Source: Chanos chanos (lineage: Eukaryota; Chordata; Actinopteri; Gonorynchiformes; Chanidae). Taken from it: a stretch of DNA of 64,000 nt. The stretch's first letter is position 1; each line of letters starts with the position of its first letter. The stretch spans positions 8,287,947 through 8,351,946 of the forward strand of contig NC_044509.1 in NCBI RefSeq assembly GCF_902362185.1. The letters run 5' to 3'. The notes below the pieces were generated by a model that worked only from the letters and a program-made list of their open reading frames with translations, made no database searches and was not told the origin of the DNA. A program made the translations under genes and the position numbers. Shown piece by piece: positions 33,860 through 46,820 of this stretch.

Positions 33860-36250
33860 CTCTATAGACAGGTCAGCGTCCTCCTCCTGTTCTTTCTTTT
33901 CTCTCTGTACAGTTCCTGCACGACTCATATTCACCAGTGTGTTCTGACTGTAAGGCCTGACAAACTTGATGTCACTCATCCTGGAATCAGTTGTTCCACA
34001 CATCTCATAATTATACACGCGCTGTAAAGTACCATCAGCATAAACGGGTGGGTAATATGGAATCACTGGTAGATTTGGTGCAGATTTATAAAATAACCTG
34101 TTCTGCCTCCATCTATAGATTTTGACTGAAATGATGGCAATTAGTGAGAAAATGAAGAGTACTGAAACCACAGCCAGAGCCAAAATCAAATAAAAAGTCA
34201 GGTTGTCACTGTATGTTGTGTCGTGGTTAAAGTTGGTGAACTCTGAGATGACCTCAGGGAAACTGTCGGCCACGGCAACATTGACAAAGACTGTAGCTGA
34301 ACGAGAGGGTTGTCCATTATCTTCCACCACAACAGTGAGTCTGTGTTTCACAGCATCTTTATCAGTGACCTGACGCACTGTTCTGATTTCTCCATTCTGT
34401 GCTCCAACTTCAAACAGAGCCCTGTCTGTGGCTTTCTGTAGTTTATAGGAGAGCCAGGCATTCTGTCCAGAGTCCACATCGACAGCCACGACTTTAGTGA
34501 CAAGGTAGCCAACATCTGCTGAACGAGGCACCATTTCAGCTACCACTGAGCTGCTTGTCTGCACAGGGTATAGAATCTGAGGTGCATTGTCGTTCTGGTC
34601 TTGGATGAAAATGTTCAGTGTTGTATTGCTGCTTAGAGGGGGTGATCCCCCATCTTGAGCTTTCACTTGTATTTTGAATGATTTTAGTTGTTCAAAATCA
34701 AATGATTTCACAGCATAAATGACTCCACTGTCTGAATTGATAGAGATATATGATGCTAAAGGGTCTCCATTTAAACTTCCTTCATCGATGAAATAAGATA
34801 CTCTGGCATTTGGTCCCCAGTCAGCATCCTCAGCTTTAACAGAAGCGATAGAAACAGATGGAGAATTGTTCTCCAAGACGTATGCATTATAAGTTTTCTT
34901 TGCAAACTGTGGTGCATGGTCATTCACGTCTGATATTTTTAGAGTTACTATCCCCTTACTTGAAAGGGAAGGACTGCCCCCATCAACTGCAGTTATGGTT
35001 ATATTATATTCTTGTGTCTGTTCTCGGTCAAGTGTTGAATCCGTCACGAGACTGTAGTCGTTCGTTAACGATGATACTATTTTGAATGGGAGGTCCCGAT
35101 CTATAGAGCACGTGACCCTACCATTGTCGCCAGAGTCAAAATCTTGGACATTGATCATGGCAACAACTGTGCCAAGACCTGCGTCCTCGGGTAGAGCACT
35201 AGAAAATGACATAATAGTTATCTTGGGAGTGTTATCATTTACATCGATGACATCAATCAAAATTTCACTTGAATCAGTTAATCCCCCATGATCTTTTGCC
35301 GTTACTTTAATCTTAAATTGCTTGTTTTTTTCATAATCTATTTCTCCCGTGACGCTGACGTCACCTGATTCGGAATCGATAGCAAATAAAGCCTTTACAG
35401 CAGCACTTGGATCTTCGAAATAATACTGAATATTATGACTTGACTCATCAGCATCCGTCGCGCTCACTGTTGTGACAAGAGTACCTTTTATTACATTTTC
35501 AATTACAGATGTCTTGTAAGACGACTGGCTAAATACAGGAGCATTATCGTTAACATCAAGAACTAAAATGTGGATTTTAGCAGTTCCTGACCTTTGAGGT
35601 TTTCCACCGTCGACAGCAGTAAGCGTTAAGTAATGGTTCGTTTTCTTTTCTCGATCTAGAGCGGTTTGAAGAACCATCTCTACATTTTTACTGCCGTCGG
35701 CTCTACTTTGAATGTTTAGTTTAAAATGATCCGTTGGGTGCAGCATATACGTCTGGAGGGTATTTATACCGACATCTGGATCTATCGCACTCTCAAGAGA
35801 AAATCGCGCTCCCGGAAGAGCTAACTCGCTGATTTCTATTTCTTTTTCACCCCTTGGAAATACGGGACTGTTGTCGTTGATGTCGAGGATATCCACATTA
35901 ACGCGAAAAAGCTCCATCGGGTTTTCTAATATCACATTAAAGCTGATACTGCAAGCCGATAGATCCCCACATAACTGCTCACGGTCTATTCTTTCTTTCA
36001 CGATCAAATGCCCCTTCTTACTGTCTAGTCCAATATACTCGCTGTCGCCGGCAGTGAAAACTCGCGCTTTTCCCGAAACCAGTCTTTTCGGTTCAAGCCC
36101 AAGGTCCGTGCCAATGTTTCCAACAAAAGATCCTACAGTCATTTCCTCGGGAATAGTGTATCGGATTTGTCCCTCCACCAGATAAGCCGACAGTGTCAAC
36201 GCCATGACGACGCACAATAGCCAGGTTTGAAAGAAGCCTTTTCTTCTCAT
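33860..36250 (-). CDS. pcdhg: V7: clustered protocadherin gamma-like variable exon
   Basis: Complete 797-codon variable exon, closest in this window to V8. Shared V7/V8 features include GEKEIEISE and YMLHPTDHFKLNI in EC2, FEDPSAAVKALF in EC3, DLPFKIVSS in EC4 and NGDPLASYIS in EC5. Private to V7: SAYLVEG at the end of the signal peptide, SEYIGLDSKKG in EC1, SVIENVIKG and [16 protein letters not shown] in EC3, SSKGIVTLK in EC4, [22 protein letters not shown] and IDEGSLNG in EC5, and ATVFVNVAV in EC6 (others ATVIVNVAV). Linkers are DINDN, DVNDN, DVNDN, DVNDH and DQNDN. Stub ends DADLSIE. Donor GAG|GTGAGAAA. Confidence 0.95.
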
Positions 36251-36457
36251 CTTGATTCTTCAACTACTACCGAGTAAACTGAACAATACGACGTATACGA
36301 CTGAGATATCCAGAAAAAAACACTTGAAATATAATTCTTTTAGCAGTTTGAACACTGTTTTAAAGAAACATCAAACAGAATTCATTGCGATCTGGTCCGC
36401 ATTGTCGTCTACATATCCATGCCGAACGATTTCATTATACTGAATTTTAAAGTGTCT

Positions 36458-36537
36458 TATTACGTATAGGTTTGGGGAGGACCCAATGTGCAATCATGAA
36501 TCATGCTAAACGCAATGAACAGCGGCACTCAGGGTTC
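36458..36537 (-). promoter_or_regulatory. V7 promoter block: CSE plus second conserved element
   Basis: Consensus CSE at 36,511-36,537, 261 bp from the ATG. Second element from 36,458 has TTACGTATAGG (TTGCGTATAGG in most). Confidence 0.85.
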
Positions 36538-36845
36538 AAATACAGTACTGCAGTAGTCGATCAAAGAACTGGACTAGAGTTTATATTAAGAGGTAGCAAA
36601 TATTTTAGGAGGTCCTTAGAGGTCTGTTTAGGTTGATGCCATTTGAAAGTGGTTAATTACAAGGTGGTGAAATAGGCGACATTTCAGCGTAAGGCAGTAT
36701 TTGTTTGAATCAAACTGCACAACAAGCCAAAAGAGCGTGTTGGGGTAAGATTCCCATAACACGGTATTCTATAGCAATCACTGAGCACATGAGTTCATAT
36801 GTGTAATGAATGTATCATTTATAAACTAGGGTTTTTTATGGAACT

Positions 36846-37015
<170 letters not shown>

Positions 37016-38400
37016 CATACAGGTGTCTTGACAGTGAGTGATAGTGCTCATTTTTCTAATGTACATGCAGCTTGAGATGCAAACGGCTTTTTGAATAAGA
37101 GTCTGAAACAAACATCTCTGATGTCAAAAGTATTAAACCCTTCCTCTGTGTCCTGCAGCTTACAAAGAGTCACCAGCTTCCTCAAAACACTTATCCATTT
37201 CTAACACTACATTCTTCCTGATGATTAGATAATATGGATGCGTCCAGTTCTAACACTGTCAGCAACAGATAGTGCCCATGTTTAGCTTGTCTTTACCCTG
37301 CAGCTGATGTAGGATTCTTATTTTCATCTTTCTGATCCCTGCTCATCTGTACTGTATGCAATGTTCATTGAAAAAAGTTCTATTAAATGCTGAATTCAAG
37401 TCTATGATGATTAAAAAACGATTAAGTGTCAGAATACTAGAGCATTTTAGAATATTTGAAACCATTAATGAGAGGGAAGAAGAGAGAGATGCTACACACG
37501 AGAGGGACAAACAAACTCAGAAAAGAATGTCTGATGGAATATTTCCAGGATGTTGATGTGAGACACACTGTAATATATGGGTATAGCCACGCACCAGTGT
37601 AATATAATATGTATAGTGTTCAGCTTTAAAAGAGACATAATTGTCTATTTACTTTAAGTACACCTCTGAAAAAAGCACAACAATTGGGTAGATAAGCCTT
37701 TGGAATACGAAATTTTCCTTTTAGTGATCCGAATATCACTTGTTATTCAGTATTCTATGTTCAGAAAAAGATAAAGCTCCAAACATGTAATTTACCCATC
37801 CCCTCAAGAAAAAGAACGCAGGAAAGAAAAAAAATCCATAGCTTGAATTTCCAAATACAACATGTGATCATAGAGGCAAGTAACATAACTGATATTGATC
37901 AGGATCTTGTGTGATCTAGCCTCATACTGTCCCTCATTAATTCCATGTTACTGCAATGAATAAAACATGATATCGCCAAAATAAAAAAAATTAAAAATCC
38001 ACTTACGTAACAGATAAACATATGTATTAATCGACCTAATCTGAATAGCATACTAGTGTGAAAAGCAGTCTGTGACCAGTCATAGTTTGTAGGATCTCTA
38101 TTATATATGTATTGTGAGGTTCCTTCCATAACAAGAGAAATGTAATGTATGTAGGCAGGGACAGTATGAGTTTGCTCACTTCCTTCGACATATGATAACA
38201 GGATCAACTGTGAGTAATCCCTCTAAACTTTCATCCAATAGTAACGAAAATAATTACTCATGGCTGTTACAGCTGGGAGTGACGGTTCAGCACCATGAAC
38301 TTATCAAGTGTTTTCAGAACCATGGACAAGAACCAACACAGTAAGGGTGAGAACAGTATGCTTGCTACTTGTCCACTACTTTCAATCTGTGTTCACAGTC

Positions 38401-38432
38401 TCTCCCCTCTCTCTCTCCCTCTCTGGGTAAAA

Positions 38433-38462
<30 letters not shown>
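38401..38462. repeat. (CT)n(CA)n microsatellite, unit landmark
   Basis: Interrupted CT run followed by a CA run; the shortest of the V5-V8 group's landmark repeats. Confidence 0.9.
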
Positions 38463-38463
<1 letters not shown>

Positions 38464-39178
38464 CAAGTTAAGGCAAAACCTTAAAATGTGTGAATTATTA
38501 GTTATGCTATGGGATGATGCAGTGAATGCAGTATAGAGAAACCGTGGCTAAATTCATGCTCTCTGTTGTGTGTCAACAAACCGTACAAAAAAAATACAAA
38601 GCTTACAGGTGTTTAAAGCAGACAAATACGGTCTAACATACTGGGAAAAAAAAATAAAACTAAAAAACAAACAAACATACAAACAAAAAAACCCCAACAA
38701 CAACAAGAAAAAAACTTGCGTACCACATTACACCACAAATCAAAAGCAGTAACATTATCTCATCTCATCAAAAGAAAAAACAAGGCTACAGCCTACAGTA
38801 ACTAAGAAATTTTACAGCTCTGTGTCTGATACTACAAGTACCAAAAAGCAAACAAATATGCAGATTGTAGAGGCAACCAATGGACCACACCCTTTGATAT
38901 CACACATTATTTCAAGGAAAACAGTCATACTACTGAAAAACTGAGATGTATAAAAATCCGCTTTCCTAATTGAAGCATGACACAAGAGAGATACCTTGAG
39001 AGAATTAACAGAAGAGAAGACAGTTTCAGGACATAGTTCTCATTCATGTCCTGTTGTGCTTCTCCAAATTTGAAAGCACAAGTTGATCAGATTAAATTTC
39101 ATATGAGGACATAGGACTGAACACAGTGACAGTACAGTGAATGCAGGTAAAAGCCAGGACAGTGAAAGAATTTCTCAC

Positions 39179-41569
39179 CTCTAAGGAAAGATCAGCATCC
39201 TCCTCCTGTTCTGTCTTTTCTCTTTGTACAGTTCCTGCACGACTCATATTCACCAGTGTATTCTGACTGTAAGGCCTGACAAACTTGATGTCACTCATCC
39301 TGGAATCAGTTGTTCCACACATCTCATAATTATACACGCGCTGTAAAGTACCATCAGCATAGACTGGTGGGTAATATGGAATCACTGGTAGATTTGGTGC
39401 AGATTTATAAAATAACCTGTTCTGCCTCCATCTATAGATTTTGACTGAAATGATGGCAATTAGTGAGAAAATGAAGAGTACTGAAACCACAGCCAGAGCC
39501 ATAATTAAATAAAAAGTCAGATTGTCACTGTATGTTGTGTCATGATTAAAGTTGGTGAACTCTGAGATGACCTCAGGGAAACTGTCGGCCACGGCAACAT
39601 TGACAATGACTGTAGCTGAACGAGAGGGTTGTCCATTATCTTCCACCACAACAGTGAGTCTGTGTTTCACAGCATCTTTATCAGTGACCTGACGCACTGT
39701 TCTGATTTCTCCATTCTGTGCTCCAACTTCAAACAGAGCCCTGTCTGTGGCTTTCTGTAGTTTATAGGAGAGCCAGGCATTCTGTCCAGAGTCCACATCA
39801 ACAGCCACAACTTTATTGACAAGGTAGCCAACATCTGCTGAACGAGGCACCATTTCAGCCACCACTGAGCTGCTTGTCTGCACAGGGTACAGAATCTGAG
39901 GTGCATTGTCGTTCTGGTCTTGGATGAAAATATTCAATGTTGTATTGCTGCTTAGAGGTGGTGAGCCCCCATCTTGAGCTTTCACTTGTATTTTGAATGA
40001 TTTTAGTTGTTCAAAATCAAATGATTTCACAGCATAAATGACTCCACTGTCTGAATTGATAGAGATATATGATGCTAAAGGGTCTCCGTTTAAACTTCCA
40101 TCATCAATGAAATAAGACACTCTAGCATTTGGTCCCCAGTCAGCATCCTCAGCTTTAACAGAAATGATAGAGACAGATGGAGAATTGTTCTCCAAGACGT
40201 ATGCATCATAAGTTTTCTTTTCAAACTGTGGTGCATGGTCATTCACGTCTGATATTTTTAGAGTTATTATCTCCTTACTTGAAAGGGAAGGACTGCCCCC
40301 ATCCACTGCAGTTATGGTTATATTATATTCTTGTATCTGTTCTCTGTCAAGTGTTGAATCCGTCACGAGACTGTAGTCGTTCGTTAACGACGATACTATT
40401 TTGAACGGAAGGTCCCGATCTATAGAGCACATGACCCTACCGTTGTCGCCAGAGTCAAAATCTTGGATATTGATCATGGCGACAACTGTGCCAAGACCTG
40501 CGTCCTCAGGTAGAGCACTAGAAAACGACATAATAGTTATCTTGGGAGTGTTATCATTTACATCCGTGACATCAATCAAAATCTCACTTGAATCAATTAA
40601 TCCTCCATGATCTTTTGCAGTTACTTTAATCTTAAACTGTTTGTGTTTTTCATAATCTATTTCTCCCGTTACTCTGACCTCACCCGATTCAGAATCGATA
40701 GCAAATAAAGCTTTTACAGCAGCGCTTGGATCTTCAAAATAATACTGAATATTATGACTTGACTCATCAGCATCCGTCGCGCTAACTGTTGTGACAAGGG
40801 TACCTTTTATTGCATTTTCAATAACAGATGTCTTGTAAGACGACTGGCTAAATACAGGAGCATTATCATTTGCATCAAGAACTAAAATATGTATTTTAGC
40901 AGTTCCTGATCTTTGAGGCTTTCCACCGTCGACAGCAGTAAGCGTTAAGTAATGGTTCGTTTTCTTTTCTCGATCTAGAGCGGTTTGAAGAACCATCTCT
41001 ACATTTTTACTGCCGTCGGCTCTACTTTGAATGTTTAGTTTAAAATGATCCGTTGGGTGCAGCATATACGTCTGGAGGGTATTTATACCGACATCTGGAT
41101 CTATCGCACTGTCAAGAGAAAATCGCGCTCCCGGCAGGGCTGCCTCGCTGATTTCTATTTCTTTTTCACCCCTTGGAAATACGGGGCTGTTGTCGTTGAT
41201 GTCGAGGATATCCACGTTAATGCGAAAAAGCTCCATTGGGTTCTCTAATATCACATTAAAGCTGATACTACAAGCCGATAGATCCCCACATAACTGTTCA
41301 CGGTCTATTCTTTCTTTCACGATTAAATGCCCCTTCTCACTGTCTAGTCCAATATACTCGCTGCCGCCAGCAGTGAAAACCCGTGCTTTTCCCGAAACCA
41401 GTCTTTTCGGTTGAAGCCCAAGGTCCGTGCCAATGTTTCCAACAAAAGATCCTACAGTCATTTCCTCGGGAATAGTGTATCGGATCTGTCCCTCCACCAG
41501 ATGAGCCGACAGCCTCAACGCCATGACGACGCACAATGGCCATGTTTGAAAGAAGCCTTTTCTTCTCAT
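39179..41569 (-). CDS. pcdhg: V8: clustered protocadherin gamma-like variable exon
   Basis: Complete 797-codon variable exon. Sister of V7 in EC2-EC5, but its EC1 from about residue 55 to 133 is residue-for-residue that of V9 (SEYIGLDSEKG, CGDLSACSISF, NPMELFRINVD). Private features: MALRLSAHLVEG in the signal peptide; LGLQPKRL where all others have [27 protein letters not shown] in EC2; LIDSSEILIDVTDVNDN before EC4; VAMINIQDF and GRVMCSIDRD in EC4; EKKTYDAYVLENN in EC5; YLVNKVVAV in EC6; YLIMALAV in the membrane helix; REKTEQEED in the stub. Several of these private changes sit in otherwise homogenised sequence, so V8 has picked up recent substitutions. Calcium linkers are intact. Confidence 0.95.
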
Positions 41570-41778
41570 CCTGATTCTTCAACTACGTACCGAAATAAAC
41601 TGGATAAGTATACGACTCATATATCCAGAATATTAAAAAAACGCATGAATTGAAATTCTTTTAGCAGTTTGAACACTGTTTTAAAGAAACATCAAACAGA
41701 ATTCATTGCGATCTGGTCCGCATTGTTGTGTACATCTCTATGCCGAACGATTTCATTATACTGAATTCTCAAATGTCG

Positions 41779-41858
41779 TATTACGTATAGGTTTGGGGAG
41801 GACCTAAGCTACAACGATGAACCATGATAAACGCAATGAACAGCGGCACTCAGGGTTC
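41779..41858 (-). promoter_or_regulatory. V8 promoter block: CSE plus second conserved element
   Basis: Consensus CSE at 41,832-41,858, 263 bp from the ATG (the longest spacing in the window). Second element from 41,779, with TTACGTATAGG as at V7. Confidence 0.85.
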
Positions 41859-41952
41859 AAATACAGTACTGCAGTACTCGATCAAAGAACTGGACTTGAG
41901 TTTATCTAAGAGGTAGCAAGGTCTGTTTAGGTTAATGCCACCTGAAAGTGGT

Positions 41953-41954
<2 letters not shown>

Positions 41955-42024
<70 letters not shown>

Positions 42025-42046
42025 GAATATATAATAATATTTTTAT
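41955..42046. repeat. (AT)n tract
   Basis: Two long AT runs split by AATA and followed by A/T-only sequence, immediately before the palindrome at 42,047-42,076. Confidence 0.95.
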
Positions 42047-42076
42047 TGAATGTCTCATATATATATGAGACATTCA
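42047..42076. repeat. Perfect 30-bp palindrome
   Basis: Arms TGAATGTCTC and GAGACATTCA around (AT)5. The right arm (GAGACATTCAGGTTTCTTGACAG) matches the sister intervals (CAGACATTCAGGTTTCTTGACAG at about 26,463), so the left arm is the new part. Confidence 0.95.
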
Positions 42077-43006
42077 GGTTTCTTGACAGTGAGTGATAAT
42101 GCTCATTTTTCCATTTTTCTAATGTGCATGCAGCCTGAGATGCAAACAATAAAAATCTGAAACAAGCACCTATGTGTGCTGCCGCTCACAAAGAGCCACC
42201 AGCTTCCTCAAAACACCTATCCATTTCTAACACTTGATTCTTCCTGATGATTAGATCATGCGGACGTGTGCGGTTCTAACCCCGTAAGCATCAGATAGTA
42301 TCCATGTTTAGCATGTCTTTACACTTCAGCTGATGTAGGATTCTTATTTTCATACTTCTGTTCCCTGCTCATGTGTACTGTATGCAATGTTCAGTGAAAA
42401 AAGTTCTACTGAATGCTGAATTCAAGTCTATGATGGGGCAAATGATTAAGTGTCAGAATACTAGAACATTTTAGAATATTTTTAACCATTTTGAGAGGGA
42501 AGAAGAGAGAGATTCTACATACAAGAGGCACAAACATAATCAGAAAAGAATGTCTGATGGAATGTTTCCAGCATGTTGATGTGAGACACACTGTAATATA
42601 TGGGTAGAACCACGCAACAATTCAATATAATATGTGTAGTGTTCTGCTAAAAAAGAGACATAATTGTCTATTTACTATAAGTACATGTCAGAACAAAGTA
42701 GAATAGTCAGGTAGATAAGCCTTTTGAACACATGATCTTTTTACTGAACCAGAACACATCACTTGTTATTCAGTATTCTGTGTTCAGAAAAAGATAAAGC
42801 TCCAAACATGGAATTTACCCATCACCCCAAGAAACAGAGAGCACAAGAGGAAAAAAAAGAAAAAAAAAAGCTTGAATTCCCAAATAAAGAATCACGTGAT
42901 CATGAAGCCAAGCAACATAGCTGATACTGGTCAGGATCTTGTGCGTTCTAGCTTCACACTATATTTCTTCATTAATTCCATGTTACTGTAATGAATAAAA
43001 CATGAC

Positions 43007-43036
43007 ATAACAACAACAACAACAACAACAACAAAA
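43007..43036. repeat. (AAC)n microsatellite
   Basis: About nine CAA copies, where sister intervals have CACCAAAATGAA. Confidence 0.9.
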
Positions 43037-43275
43037 ATACACCAATGTAACAGATAAACATATGTATTAATCAACCTAATCTGAATAGCATACTGGTGTG
43101 GAGAGCACTCTGTGACCAGTCATAGTTTCTAGGTTCTGTATTATATATGAGTTGTGAGGTTCCTTTCATAATAACTATCAAGTGTTTTCAGAACCATGGA
43201 CAAGAACCAACACAGTAAGAGTGAGACCAGTATGCTTGCTACTTGTCCACAACTTTTAATCTGTGTTCACAGCCC

Positions 43276-43319
43276 TCTCTCTCTCTCTCTCTCTAAAACA
43301 CACACAAGTGCACACACAA

Positions 43320-43357
<38 letters not shown>
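43276..43357. repeat. (CT)n(CA)n microsatellite, unit landmark
   Basis: CT run, a degenerate CA stretch and a pure CA run at the conserved unit position. Confidence 0.95.
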
Positions 43358-43359
<2 letters not shown>

Positions 43360-44069
43360 AGTTAATGCAAAACCTCAAAATGTGTGAATTATTAGTTATG
43401 CTATGGGATGATGCAGTAAATGCAGTATAAAGGAAAAAGTGGCTAAATTCATGCTCTCTGTTGTGTGTCAAAAAAACGTACAAAAAAATACAAAATTTAC
43501 GGGTGTTTAAGACAAATAGGGTCTAACATACAAGAAAGAGAAAAAACCTAATAGAACTAAAAAAATAAAACTAAAAACTTGCGTACCACATTACAATATA
43601 AACCAAATGCAGTAACATTATTTCATTTCATCATAATGAGAAACAAGACTACAACCTACAGTAACAAAGACTTTTTGCAGATCTGTGTCTGTTACTTTGA
43701 GAACCAAAAATAAACAAATACGTAGATTGTAGAGACAACCAACAGACCACACCCTTTGATATCGCACAGTATTTCAGGAAAACAGTCACACAACTGAGAG
43801 ACAAAGATGGGGAAAAATCCTCTTCCCTATTTGACATCTAAACGGTGACTGCACAAGAGAGATACCTGGAGAGAATCAACTGGGGAGAACGCAGCCTCAG
43901 GAGATAATTCTCATTTATGGCACACATCTCTCCCGTTTAGCTTCTCCAAGATTCAAAACACAAGCCGATCAGATTAAAATACATATGAGGACATAGGACT
44001 GAACACAGTGACAGTGCAGCGAATGCAGGTAAAGGCCAAATAAGTCAAGACAGAGACAGAATTTCTCAC

Positions 44070-46460
44070 CTCTAAGGACAGATCATCCTCCTCCTCCTGT
44101 TCTTTCTTTTTTCTCTGTACAGTTCCTGCACGACTCATATTCACCAGTGTGTTCTGACTGTAAGGCCTGACAAACTTGATGTCACTCATCCTGGAATCAG
44201 TTGTTCCACACATCTCATAATTATACACGCGCTGTAAAGTACCATCGGCATAGACTGGTGGGTAATATGGAATCACTGGTAGATTTGGTGCAGATTTATA
44301 AAATAACCTGTTCTGCCTCCATCTGTAGATTTTGACTGAAATGATGGCAATTAGTGAGAAAATGAAGAGTACTGAAACCACAGCCAGAGCCAAAATCAAA
44401 TAAAAAGTCAGGTTGTCACTGTATGTTGTGTCATGGTTAAAGTTGGTGAACTCTGAGATGACCTCAGGGAAACTGTCGGCCACGGCAACATTGACAATGA
44501 CTGTAGCTGAACGAGAGGGTTGTCCATTATCTTCCACCACAACAGTGAGTCTGTGTTTCACAGCATCTTTATCAGTGACCTGACGCACTGTTCTGATTTC
44601 TCCATTCTGTGCTCCAACTTCAAACAGAGCCCTGTCTGTGGCTTTCTGTAGTTTATAGGAGAGCCAGGCATTCTGTCCAGAGTCCACATCAACAGCCACA
44701 ACTTTAGTGACAAGGTAGCCAACATCTGCTGAACGAGGCACCATTTCAGCTACCACTGAGCTGCTTGTCTGCACAGGGTATAGAATCTGAGGTGCATTGT
44801 CGTTCTGGTCTTGGATGAAAATGTTCAGTGTTGTATTGCTGCTTAGAGATGGTGAGCCCCCGTCTTGAGCTTTCACTTGTATTTTGAATGATTTTAATTG
44901 TTCAAAATCAAATGATTTCACAGCATAAATGACTCCACTGTCTGAATTTATTGATATATATGAAGTCAGAGGGTATCCATTTAAATCTCCATCAGCAATG
45001 AAATAAGACACTCTAGCATTGGGTCCCCAGTCAGCATCCTCAGCTTTAACTGAAATGATAGAAACAGACGGGGAATTGTTCTCTGGAACATATGCGTTAT
45101 AGGTTTGCTGTTGGAACTGTGGTGCATGGTCATTCACGTCAGATATTTTTAAAGTTAGTATCTCTTTACTTGAAAGGGATGGGCTGCCTCTATCAACTGC
45201 AGTTATTGTTATATTATATTCTTGTGTCTGTTCTCTGTCCATTGTTGAAGCAGTCACGAGATTGTAGTCATTAGATACAGACGATTCTATTTTGAACGGG
45301 AGGTCCCGATCTATAGAGCACGTGACCCTGCCATTGTCGCCAGAGTCAAGATCTTGGACATTGATCATGGCAACAACTGTGCCAAGACCTGCATCTTCTG
45401 GTAGCGCAGTGGAAAATGACATAATATTTATTTTGGGTATGTTATCATTTACGTCGATAACTTCAATCAGAATTTCACTCGAATCAGTTAATCCTCCATG
45501 ATCTTTAGCAATGACTTTAATCTTGAATTGTTTGTGTTTCTCATAATCTATTTCTCCCATGACGCTGACCTCGCCCGATTCAGAATCGATAATAAATAAA
45601 GCTTGTACAGTAGCGCTCGGACGTTCAAAATAATACTGAATATTATGACTTGACTCATCCGCGTCCGTTGCGGTAACTGTTGTGACAAGAGTACCCTTCG
45701 CAGCATTTTCAGAAACAGATGTTTTGTAAGACGACTGGCTAAATACAGGGGCATTATCGTTAGCATCAAGAACTAAGACATGTATTTTTACAGTTCCTGA
45801 TCTCTGAGGTTTTCCACCGTCGACAGCGGTAAGCGTTAAGTAATGGTTCGTTTTCTTTTCTCGGTCGAGAGAGGTTTGAAGAACCATCTTTACATTTTTA
45901 CTGCCATCTGCTCTGCTTTGAATGTTTAGATTAAAATGATCCGTTGGATGCAGAGTATATTTCTGCAAAGTGTTTATACCGACATCTGGATCTATTGCAC
46001 TCTCAAGAGAAAATAGCGCTCCCGGAATGGCTAACTCGCTGATTTCTATTTCTATTTCACTCCTTGGAAATACGGGGCTGTTGTCGTTGATGTCCAGTAT
46101 ATCCACATTAATGCGAAAAAGCTCCATCGGGTTTTCTAATATCACATTAAAGCTGATACTGCAAGCCGATAGATCCCCACATAACTGTTCACGATCTATT
46201 CTTTCTTTCACGATTAAATGCCCCTTCTCACTGTCCAGTCCAATATACTCGCTGCCGCCAGCAGTGAAAACGCGTGCTTTTCCCGAAACCAGTCTTTTCG
46301 GTTCAAGCCCAAGGTCCGTGCCAATGTTTCCAACAAAGGATCCTACAGTCATTTCCTCAGGGATAGAGTAACGGATCTGTCCCGTCGCCACATGAGTCGA
46401 CAGTATCAACGCCATGACGATGAACAATGGCCATATTTGAATCAAGCCTTTTCTTCTCAT
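44070..46460 (-). CDS. pcdhg: V9: clustered protocadherin gamma-like variable exon
   Basis: Complete 797-codon variable exon at the junction between the V5-V8 series and the V10-V12 series. Signal peptide (MRRKGLIQIWPLF, STHVATG) ends in the VATG/MATG form of V11-V12, while EC1 is of V8 type. Private features: [21 protein letters not shown] in EC2, where others have GARF; KNVKMVLQTSLDREKK; SVSENAAKG and TVTATDADES in EC3; GEVSVMGEI and [52 protein letters not shown] in EC4; GGSPSLSSNTT in EC5 (others GGSPPLSS or GGSPPISS). Stub has QRKKKEQEEEDDLSLE. Calcium linkers and EC1 cysteines are intact. Confidence 0.95.
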
Positions 46461-46660
46461 TTTGATGGTTCAACGACGTACCCAGTAAACTGAATAAACA
46501 AACGACCCAGATGTCCAAGAAAAGCAAACGAAATGGAATTCTTGAGCTGTTAGAACACTGATTTGATGACAGATGGAGTTGAATTCCTTTTGCGTCTCTT
46601 GTTAGTTTAGACTACATATTCATGTGGAACCTTTTCATGATAATAAATTTTCATGCCTGC

Positions 46661-46740
46661 TATTGCGTATGGGTTTGGGGAGGACCCAAGGTACAACGCT
46701 GATCCATGCTAAACGCAATGAACAGCGCCACTCAGGGTTC
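46661..46740 (-). promoter_or_regulatory. V9 promoter block: CSE plus second conserved element
   Basis: CSE at 46,714-46,740, 254 bp from the ATG, with AACAGCGCCACTC instead of AACAGCGGCACTC: the only copy changed in the central AGCGGC. Second element from 46,661. A CTTT repeat begins about 45 bp further upstream. Confidence 0.85.
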
Positions 46741-46785
46741 AAATACAGTACTGCAGTGGTCGATCAAAGAATAAGAAAAGATGTT

Positions 46786-46817
<32 letters not shown>

Positions 46818-46820
46818 TTT
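46786..46820. repeat. (CTTT)n microsatellite
   Basis: About eight copies close upstream of the V9 CSE; not at other promoters. Confidence 0.95.

Larger units (their letters stand above)
41570..44069. other. Interval between V9 donor and V8 start
   Basis: Last of the V5-V8 type intervals. Holds the V8 promoter, an AT tract ending in a 30-bp perfect palindrome, an empty MITE site near 42,588, an (AAC)n run and the CT/CA landmark. Compared with sisters, about 200 bp of upstream sequence is replaced by the AT tract. No gene seen. Confidence 0.7.
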
